A stretch of DNA of 64,000 nt from Acheta domesticus (taxonomy: Eukaryota; Arthropoda; Insecta; Orthoptera; Gryllidae). The stretch spans positions 195,352,685 through 195,416,684 of the forward strand of contig JAHLJT010000631.1 of assembly GCA_031308135.1 (NCBI GenBank), in the 5' to 3' direction. Made by a program: the position numbers and the translations under genes. Positions 56,501 through 64,000 of this stretch are shown one piece after another. The notes below the pieces were generated by a model. The model was given only the letters and a program-made list of their open reading frames with translations. It ran no database searches and was not told the origin of the DNA. How positions within the stretch are numbered: the stretch's first letter is position 1; the number at the start of each line of letters is the position of its first letter.

Positions 56501-57640
56501 GGGAAATTATTTATTTTCCTTGTCATAAAGGTCTCTTTCTTCTTGTTTGTTCTCAAATGTTTGGTGTCACACAGGTACATTTTTTACAGTTTTGTAGGTA
56601 ATTCTTCTTCTTTTTCTGCTTAGATTCTTAGAACCTGTTCTGGTATCCTATTCAATCTTTGCTTTCCTACATATCTCCTCCTCTATTCCATTGCAAATAC
56701 TGATAATCAGTTGTGTGCCTTCCTTCCTAGATTTCACACTATCTATTTTTATATATTTCTAGATTCTCCAGTAATGGATTGACTACCAATACCTTTTTTA
56801 TCTGATCCTTTACTTATATAACATTTTGAAGCCCGGAGAGATTCTTACGAATTTCATTTTTGCTGCCTGGCTCCTGGAATTACCTTTCTTTGATATTGCT
56901 TTGTTTCGACCCCATACAGTAGCAGAGGTACTATATTGATATGAGGGTTAGGGGAGAAGTCCTGGCAACTATTTTTTTCTAAAAGAAATGTTATTGGATA
57001 GCAAATTTTCGTTTATATCTTGAAAGAAATGCTGCAGTATGGTGTGTTTACATCAACAGATAGCTCTTCAAGTGTCTCTATTAGCACAGGGAGCAACTTA
57101 AAATCAGTTGTCCATCTACCGCCTTCCGAGGTTAATGTAACATGTTTCCAACAATGCTCTTACTCCAAGAGATCCGTTCACCATGAAAGTAATGCCCGAG
57201 AATGCCACAGCGAATTGGTGGAGCCTTATGGAATAATGCCCTTCCATACCGGACAGCCGCAAGATGCGCAGGAGAGTTTCTGGAAAGAACTCTTAGTTTA
57301 TACTTGTCCTTTCATGGATATATTTGAAATTTTCCACCCCTTCTCATATTCTCACAAAAAATAGTTGCCACGACTTTTGTCCCAACCCTTGTGTTTTTAC
57401 TCTTATTTCTCTTCTTGTACTTCATGTCCAGGTCTTCCAACGACTTGCTGAAAGTTTGCGGAAGGACGTCTTCTCCCAAAAGTATAATTTTACCAGCTTT
57501 CCCTTCTGAATCACACCATTATTCCTTCGTAGAAAATAACATCTCTCTGTATTTTTCTATTTTTGTCTGGTATGTTGTAATCATCTTGCTGCTATTGACG
57601 ACTGCTAAATCAATAATCGAAGCTTTCTGAGCAGATTTGT
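56501..57640 (-). mobile_element. Probable decayed LINE remnant
   Basis: Minus-strand reading near 56,875-56,955 gives INIVPLLLYGVETKQYQRK, which resembles the ..LLYG.E.. block of endonuclease-type LINE RTs. Flanking frames are broken. Plus-strand ORFs at 57,020-57,364 are unassigned. The evidence is one motif. Confidence 0.35.
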
Positions 57641-58330
57641 TCCAGACATTGTGTCTGTTGTGCTGAGTTGTCCTCTCTGACAAAATTATGTGGTCCCAGT
57701 GTAATACATGGGTTTCATTTTATTGACGTGGAAAGGAATTACCTTCACTGATGTTACATTTTGGAGGGAAGGTCAAATAAGCTACGCAGCTATTAAGTAA
57801 GTAAATATTCATTGAACAGAGGTCGCGAGTTTACACTTGATAACCCCATTAGTGAGCCTATAATCATTTCACCGCAAATGTTCAGTCAAATGCGTTTGTC
57901 GATCGTAATTCCTGCGATGAAACAACTTTTAATAAGCCAGTGGAGTGAAAATACTAATTCAAGTACTGAAATATTACTGTGATGTATATCAGGTTTGTTA
58001 CAAAATAAGACATTATAATATTCACTACAGAATTTAAACTTGTTCATAGACGAAAAAAAGAAAAGAAACGGAAAACTGGAACTTGGCAGAGAATACGTTT
58101 TGGAGGGAAGTTCAAATAACCTACGCAGCCGGAACTTGGAGCCAGGCGACATATTCAAAACATGAGCTCCGTCTACAGCTCTGGGACCGTTAAATTAACA
58201 TGCACAATATAACGTTTGTACCTCCTCTACATAATCCCATTAACCTTGCGCTATAAGTTAAATATTAAGGAAGATGTTAAAAAAAAAGACCACCGCAGTA
58301 ATCCCGGAACCTGAGCCCTAGGGATTTTGC
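57641..58330. repeat. Spacer bounded by a 33-bp direct repeat
   Basis: TTTGGAGGGAAGGTCAAATA at 57,759 and TTTGGAGGGAAGTTCAAATA at 58,098, each followed by A.CTACGCAGC, are 339 bp apart. The nature of the unit is unknown. Confidence 0.6.
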
Positions 58331-58702
58331 CGGCATAATCCCTGGCTTACAACGTCCATTTTGATCGAGCTTTGGAGATTTAAGAACGAATATCCGGATT
58401 GCGAATCTCAGCGGGGCCCACGTCCGCCCTGCGTTGCCCGCCGCCCGCCGCCGCCCGCTGCCGACCGTGCGCTTCCCGCTGCTATGCTGTCACAAACCGT
58501 CCGGTGCCGCACCCCTCGTCCATTGGCGCCACCTGCTCCCGCTCGCCCAACGTCCGCTGCACATGCTCTCTCCCTTTCTACGGGGAAATGGTCCTCGCCA
58601 TTTTGGTTGGAGAGAAAAGGACAGTGTTGTTGTTTCTATAACTTACTTGGCCCCTGTACAGCCAGTTTTAAGTTTTGTATTATTCATTTTGTACGATTCC
58701 TT
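58331..58702. other. CpG-rich island
   Basis: 58,410-58,600 is GC-rich with CCATTGGCGCC (CCAAT box reversed). No gene recognised. Confidence 0.4.
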
Positions 58703-58734
<32 letters not shown>

Positions 58735-58735
58735 A
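58703..58735. repeat. (AAAT)n tail
   Basis: Seven to eight AAAT units. On the minus strand this is (ATTT)n following AATAAAGAC, as at the end of a retroelement. Confidence 0.9.
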
Positions 58736-58830
58736 TGTCTTTATTTGTGGCGAGGCTCAGGCCATTTAGCCTGCTCTTCCGCCTAACCACTTTCAAAATT
58801 GTATTACATTAGTGCATACTAGAAGGAGGT
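58736..58830 (-). mobile_element. Retroelement 3' end with (ATTT)n tail
   Basis: The minus strand reads GCGGAAGAGCAGGCTAAATG, GCCTGAGCCTCGCCACAAAT, AAAGAC, then (ATTT)n. Such ends with a tetranucleotide tail are typical of some LINE/SINE 3' UTRs. The 5' boundary is unclear. Confidence 0.5.
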
Positions 58831-59939
58831 CACTCAATGAAAAATACGTACGCAATTTGAGTGAAAGTTTTCTCACATAGAAGACAGGAAGGAGAGCGAG
58901 GGAGGAAAGAGTTGGTGGAGGAGGAATGCTGTCACAGCATTTGTAAGTTTAAAGTTATCAATTTCGAGTTAGGAGTTGAATTTAAGAATTGATCTCAAAT
59001 ATATAAAGTTAAACACTACGAGATTTTACTCAAAATTTAGAGAAATTATCTTTCTGTGACTAGGCAAGTTACATATTGAAGTGGATTTGATAGAGATTGT
59101 TTAAATCGGTGAAGTATTAATATGTACTTCTAATTGTTTCAAAAAGATTTTAGTAGAAGCTATGATTGCGTACGCATTTCTGAAATACTCCTAAATGAAA
59201 ACTAGAAAGGGAGGCAGTCTCGTCAGCATACGAGCGAAAACACATCAAGTCAAAAGTTCAGGTCCTAAGAGAAACGGAGAACATTGAAAAGATAATGGTA
59301 AAATGATTTTACGTGTATTTCATAATAGTAATAATAAGAAAATTGGCAATAATAAAATAATGTATTATCAATCTATTTAGTAAAAATATAATTAAAAAGG
59401 TGGAAAAGATCAATTCAGTTTTAGGAAAATGTTTACAATATAAAGATATTTTCCAACCTAAAAAATTGGAAATTTTAATAATGTAGGAAAATGTTAACCA
59501 TTTAGAAAATTCCCAAGACCTGAAAAACCGACCCGACATATCTCACCCGCAAGCTAACGATTGACGCTAAATTTATTTTACACTTCAAGTCAATACATTT
59601 TTTAATGTTGCGATTAACACTTTATTTTAAATTTTTATATTTTATATTAAATATTTTAAATATCGTTTTCATCAACATAATAGCTTCATCTTCAACGAGT
59701 TTTATTTGTTTCCGTTTCGTTTTTTATAATCTGTATTACGGTTTTAAATTATGACATGGGCGCCAATGGCAATTGCTGTTGAAGCTCCCTTTAAGCCTCA
59801 ATCAATCAACATGCTTCATCGCAGGGAAACTATCGCTCGCGTCCCTTCCACGCAGGACTACCACCGACGTGGGAAGCATCTGCGATTACTCAGCCACAAT
59901 AGCAATTTTTGTATCATCGTTGATCGGGAGGTCATACAG
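58831..59939. other. AT-rich spacer
   Basis: Nothing recognised. Confidence 0.5.
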
Positions 59940-60105
59940 TTTGTGACTGGCCGCCTGCTCTGATCGGTATTTTTTGTGGTTTCTTTTTTCAACACCAGAC
60001 GAATGCTGGAGCTGAATAATAGGCCACGGACCGCAGACGATCTTTCTCCTCTATTCTCTCCATCCTCATCTCCTATCCCTTTTGTTCTATTCTCTCCGCT
60101 TACAA

Positions 60106-60136
<31 letters not shown>

Positions 60137-60180
60137 CACTGCACCATCTCACATGTCTGTAGAGCAGTCTGTAGCTTAAT
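59940..60180 (+). mobile_element. SINE family A fragment (copy 10) with (CA)n
   Basis: GGCCGCCTGCTCTGATCGGT, CAACACCAGACGAATG and GGCCACGGACCGCAG match the family middle. The CA tract has grown to about 13 units at 60,105-60,130. Confidence 0.8.
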
Positions 60181-60337
60181 TTTTTTCTCAGCTGCGGCTG
60201 TGCAATATGAGAGCAGATAAAACCGAGAACATGTAAGGTTCATCTAAACAGACCATCTAATTGCAGTGTCGAAAATGGTTTCGGGACACTTTTGTGGTCT
60301 TTTAGCTTCTCCTTCCATTTAAATACAATCTGAATTG
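60181..60337. other. Spacer
   Basis: Nothing recognised. Confidence 0.4.
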
Positions 60338-60625
60338 TTAGGTCGATTCTTTTTCCTGCTTACCTCTAGCAGAAAATCGGGTTGCCTGCCTTTCTCTTAT
60401 GAAGGACTTTATCGCCATCTCATTTTCCACCGTTGAGATGAGAGTATCCATCTCCTCGCTCCAGTGAGACCATCTCCTCGCCCTTCCCCGGTCATTGACG
60501 ACATCTGTATCCACCCACTTCTCCTCTAATGGACTACTCAATGAAATTTCCTCCATGGTTATTTCAAGTTCGTTGGCCTTCACGCGAACTTTCTTCGTCC
60601 GTTTATTTGCAAAACCTATTCTCAC
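60338..60625 (-). CDS. Unrecognised open stretch with coding-like composition
   Basis: About 95 codons from just after an in-frame TAG near 60,638 to a stop at 60,338. The peptide is charged and non-repetitive (RTKKVRVKANELEITMEEIS, then RRWSHWSEEMDTLIST and ENEMAIKSFIRERQATR), unlike most ORFs in this window. The first residue comes from GTG, so no ATG start is visible. Close to the 3' end, GCTAGAG|GTAAGCAGG is a strong 5' splice-site match, so the stretch could be an internal exon. No convincing acceptor is visible upstream. It may also be a decayed TE fragment. I do not recognise the family. Confidence 0.25.
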   Translation of the reverse strand: MRIGFANKRTKKVRVKANELEITMEEISLSSPLEEKWVDTDVVNDRGRARRWSHWSEEMDTLISTVENEMAIKSFIRERQATRFSARGKQEKEST

Positions 60626-60769
60626 ATGAACTCCTTCCTATATCTTCGTTCTATTATGGACTTTTCACTTTCTATTTCAAATACCTCTACGGTACTTTTT
60701 AAACACATACTTACAGATGTATTCTTAAACACATGTAGTTTTCATTATTTTTCCATTCCTTTTACTTTC
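60626..60769. other. AT-rich spacer
   Basis: Nothing recognised. Confidence 0.4.
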
Positions 60770-61790
60770 TCAGTATGGAGTAGAGAGAAAGTTATGTAAT
60801 TCTGCGCAAAAAAACTGTGTGTATGCTGCAGAAAAACACCGAGCCCTGGTAACAAAATAATGGATAAATCCATGTGCTAAATTTAAAAAAATGTCCTCTA
60901 TCACATAGTGAAGCCAGAATCCATGTTTTATGGGTTCTAGATATAAAAAATCGAATGACTGCAAAACATCTCTCTGTTTAGGTCTGTCTGCCTTCCTACT
61001 TGCCTGCCTGCCTGTATGTCTGTCTGCCTGCCTGTCTGTCTGCCTATCTGCCAGTCTGCCTATCTGTCTGTCTGTCTGTCTGTCTGTGTGTCTGTATGCC
61101 TGTCTGATTTTCTGTCTGCCTGTCTCCTTGCGTATCTATTTGCCTGCCTATCTGTCTGCCTGTCTGTTTGTCTGCCTATCTGCCTACCTATGTGCCAGCC
61201 TATCTGCCTGCCTATCTGCCTGCCTATCTGCCTGCCTATCTGCCTGCCTGCCTTCTTGTGTGTATGTTTGTCTGCCACCTGCCTGCTAGTCTGCCTGTCT
61301 GCCTGCCTGTCTGTCTGTCTGTGGACAAAGCTAGTGGCTAAACCATTCAGCCGATTTTTTCCAAAATTGATATTCCTGAACCGATCTGGCTGATGACGCA
61401 GTCCCTTGAATTTGAAACCGATGTTTTCATTTTGGAGGTACTTTACATGAAACCTGGGACATGTTCAAATTTCTTAAAACATAATTCCATCATTTTTATT
61501 AAATTTTCTTGTTGGATAGTGTGAAGAACGTTTAAAAGAATATCGCAGGACTCAGTCCGTTGAAAACTCTGATTTTTCGAAAATTACGAAAGTTCAACAT
61601 TGTTTGGGAGACTTCCTACAACTAAAATATTAAAGATAAATATTTTTCCTTTGATGACATCTGTTCCTTAAAGATTAATTTTGAAATATTCTTGTACAAT
61701 TTTTCAAAAATGTGAGTACTTTTTGCGTAATTTTGCGTGAAAATATGCTAGAAAATATAATCTGTTTTAGCATAACTAATTGCCTCATTT
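60770..61790 (+). repeat. Dispersed repeat family B, copy 5, with long TCTG/TGCC microsatellite
   Basis: The start AGAGAGAAAGTTATGTAAT at about 60,781, the CATGTTTTATGGGTTCTAG block, and an expanded (TCTG)/(TGCC)/(TATC) tract at about 60,980-61,322 are followed by the family's 3' half to CTGTTTTAGCATAACTA. The tract is over ten times longer than in copy 1. Confidence 0.9.
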
Positions 61791-62449
61791 CTCGTATTCG
61801 TACTAATCGTATAATCGTTATTTAGCGTTTCCTCTTCAAAATAACGAAAAATCTGTTTCTTTTGTCTATTTTGCACATCCTGCTTCTTGGACGATGGGAT
61901 TCGATTTTGCATTTTACTTTTAACGTTTTTGACTCACCTTTATTCTAATGTTCTTGGTTGGGGGTCTGCTCTCCTCTATTGTTATTTTTTTCACTAGATA
62001 AAATCTTAAACTTTGTTATCACTTCAATCACAGTTTTCTAAATTTATGCATTCTGCATTTATGCATTCACCATTGTAATTCAGTGATTTTCACAAATTAT
62101 TTGACTTTATCCATATATTATCCAACATTCAGACGTTTCCTTACTCTCCGTTTGCTGATTACCAACACTGATGGAGAATGATACAGAAATAATAGTTGAA
62201 CAGTATAGTTCATAACTAAAGGAAAGGTAACTAGATTCGGTATCGTGTAGTTATGCAAATGTGAATCGGAGCAGAGAGACCTTTGCGGCTCTTAGAAGAG
62301 TTGAAGCAATGAGATTCATTCGCTTGTCTAAAACCGTTTCTATCAGTAAACGAGAACATCATAACAAAATACTGAAACGGCAATATCTTATATCATACTT
62401 TACCTACCTCACGTGTGACACTAATCAGTTAATTATCCTACCCTTTCTC
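61791..62449. other. AT-rich spacer
   Basis: Nothing recognised. Confidence 0.45.
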
Positions 62450-62920
62450 TTCGTCGCGCTGTTCACCAATCCCATTCCCCTCTTCCATTTCCCAGTTCCC
62501 GCTTCCTCAACCACAGCCTGGCACCAACCCCGCCCCCAGCCTCGTGCCTCCCGCCGAGGCCCAACTTCCACAGAATGAAACGAGCCTAAATCCTGGGGCG
62601 GGCGGAGCTCGCTCGTTGCAGCCTGGAGGGCGGCGGGGACGTGGACACGAGGATAAGAGCGAGGGCGAAATCGCCCCACCGAGGGCGCCGTCGCGGATAA
62701 AGCCCCCAAATCAATGTCCTCCCCCCTCCCCAGGGCGTTTGCGCGAATCAAGCAGTGGCGTGTGCGAAGCCGCGAAAAGATACTGCGGCCTCCCGCGGAC
62801 CCTTAATTGATGTCGCCCTTAGTCACCTTTTATGGGCGAGGCGAGTAAGTGAAACGGCAGGGGGACCGGAAAGAATTAGTAATTTATGTAGCCCTACCTG
62901 TTATCTGACCGTAGGGTGAA
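62450..62920. promoter_or_regulatory. CpG island with homeodomain/GATA-like words
   Basis: CpG-rich from 62,515 to 62,800, then GACCCTTAATTGATG, CACCTTTTATGGGC, AAGAATTAGTAATTTATG and TTATCTGACC in a short span. TTTATGG, TAATTGATG and TTATCTG are homeodomain-type and GATA-type words. No coding exon recognised. An enhancer or promoter role is inference. Confidence 0.3.
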
Positions 62921-63860
62921 GGTTACTGAATTACTATTTTAAACAATAATTCGCTAAGATGTTATTGGATCAAGGTTGTAGCGAGTCTGAGATTTATTTC
63001 TGATACATTTGAATTTTCATTTCTTTATTTTACACTAAAGAAATACAAAACACATTACCGTCCTTACGTATGTCGAACATAACGTTACTCTTACGAGGTA
63101 TTATTATTTTTACTTTATTCAACGTCTAAGTACTAAATTCAAACGATATTTTTATAATATTATGTAAGTAAATGAAATTAAAATTTGAGACTATTTCCTT
63201 TACGGAGATATGGTGTCAATAGCATAGATTTCAGAGGAACTAGTATTAATTCAAATAACAATATTAAAAGATTTATTTCTTTATGGTCTTGCAAACTTAA
63301 CAGGAGCCATCTGCAAGAAGGACATAGACCGTTGCATACGCAAGTTAGTATGGAAGTGGTTTTTGTTCTTATATTGCTACCATTTAATATTTCGTAATTA
63401 TCAATGATTGCTAATTGTAGTGCTTTTTCTTTCATTAACCTCTTTGAAGCATATCACAGTAGTAGTTACTTAAGTTTGCATAATATACATTCATTACATT
63501 ACTTCGAGGAAATTATAAAGTTACTGGCTTTCAAAGCCATTTGACGTTGGATTTTCTCATTTTGAAATATTCTCAGAATCCAATATCTTTTTCAATGGTC
63601 TCAGAAATTCCTTCTTTTAACAGTTTCAATATTCCGAAGCACGAAACTGCGATAATATGACCAGAACTGCTTCACATACGAGCTAAAACATTCTTCCAAA
63701 CAATTTGTGAGCTTCATGAATATGGCCGTTAGAGTAAGGTTTACTGTATAATATGGTGCATGCATCTGTGGCAGGGGTGCGTGCGTATGTGTGTGTGTAT
63801 AACATGTAATGGACGTATAATGGATATGTATCGAACGCGCTGTTACATAAACGGATTTTA
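62921..63860. other. AT-rich spacer
   Basis: A GTGTGT tract lies near 63,790. Nothing else recognised. Confidence 0.45.
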
Positions 63861-64000
63861 CAACGCGGCCGCCCAACTTGTCCCAATAGCGTTAAAATAA
63901 CGCTCGTATACCTAGAACTGCCGCGTGCAGTGGCGGCGTTGATGGCACTTCCGCCGCTCGTTCGCCAAATCGCAGCTTGAGGCCCCCCGTGTTCCTCCTC
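63861..64000. other. CpG-richer edge
   Basis: GC and CpG rise toward the window end (GCGGCCGCCC at 63,864; AGTGGCGGCG...CGCCGCT near 63,930 can pair as an imperfect hairpin). The feature continues beyond the window. Confidence 0.4.

Noticed and set aside
61016..61393. Cys/Leu-rich ORF of 125 codons
   Set aside because: Encoded by the TCTG/TGCC microsatellite inside repeat family B.
1..64000. Phage, prokaryotic operon or CRISPR content
   Set aside because: No ribosome-binding-site spaced gene runs, no direct-repeat/spacer array, and the LINE/SINE content is eukaryotic.

Overview
This looks like animal nuclear DNA, most plausibly an arthropod or insect with a large, repeat-rich genome. The evidence is indirect: animal-type non-LTR retrotransposons, tRNA-derived SINEs, DNA transposons with terminal inverted repeats (TIRs), AT-rich spacer, and no bacterial-style gene packing. 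A hemimetabolous insect is my guess, not something the sequence proves. I find no host protein-coding gene I can defend. The recognisable coding sequence is transposon-derived. I see no rRNA or functional tRNA gene and no CRISPR array.

Layout. 1-3.06 kb: a minus-strand non-LTR retrotransposon (endonuclease plus reverse transcriptase, one frameshift), cut by the window edge at its 3' end and abutted by a SINE piece. 3.3-8.2 kb: CpG-rich and pyrimidine-rich DNA with a CCN triplet tract. 8.27-8.91 kb: a TTAA-flanked piggyBac-like MITE. 9.2-11.8 kb: a dispersed repeat, two long tRNA-SINE copies and a second tRNA-like SINE. 12-26 kb: AT-rich spacer interrupted by CpG-rich islands near 15-16.8, 18.6-19.2, 20 and 21.5 kb. 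26.8-30.9 kb: three more copies of the dispersed repeat and a full SINE. 33.6-35.9 kb: a nest in which a 1.43-kb DNA transposon sits inside a SINE. 36-37.3 kb: a CpG/C-rich island with a 10-bp VNTR. 42.5-45.1 kb: a LINE 3' fragment, a pogo/Tigger-like deletion derivative and another SINE. 45.2-52.6 kb: a C-rich island, a 25-copy 7-bp array, and a 2.5-kb T-free 13-bp minisatellite with higher-order structure, followed by a diverged 445-bp tandem repeat. 55.5-56.5 kb: a SINE abutting a 16-bp VNTR. 56.5-64 kb: TE remnants, a further dispersed-repeat copy, an unrecognised 96-codon open stretch, and a CpG-rich island at 62.5-62.9 kb.

The most unusual signal is GC-rich, CpG-bearing tandem DNA. Arrays of 5, 7, 10, 13 and 16 bp units lie in separate islands, and several abut copies of one SINE family. 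The 13-bp unit at 49.3-51.8 kb can be read as a fusion of a 7-bp module (tandem 1 kb upstream) and a 6-bp module (tandem inside the array). It is organised in 271-bp and 1,097-bp higher-order repeats. Its T-free strand keeps all six frames open, so the ORFs of more than 900 codons there are compositional artefacts. Large intergenic distances and CpG islands carrying NRF-1, CRE, E-box and homeodomain-like motifs would fit a gene-regulatory landscape, but that is inference.
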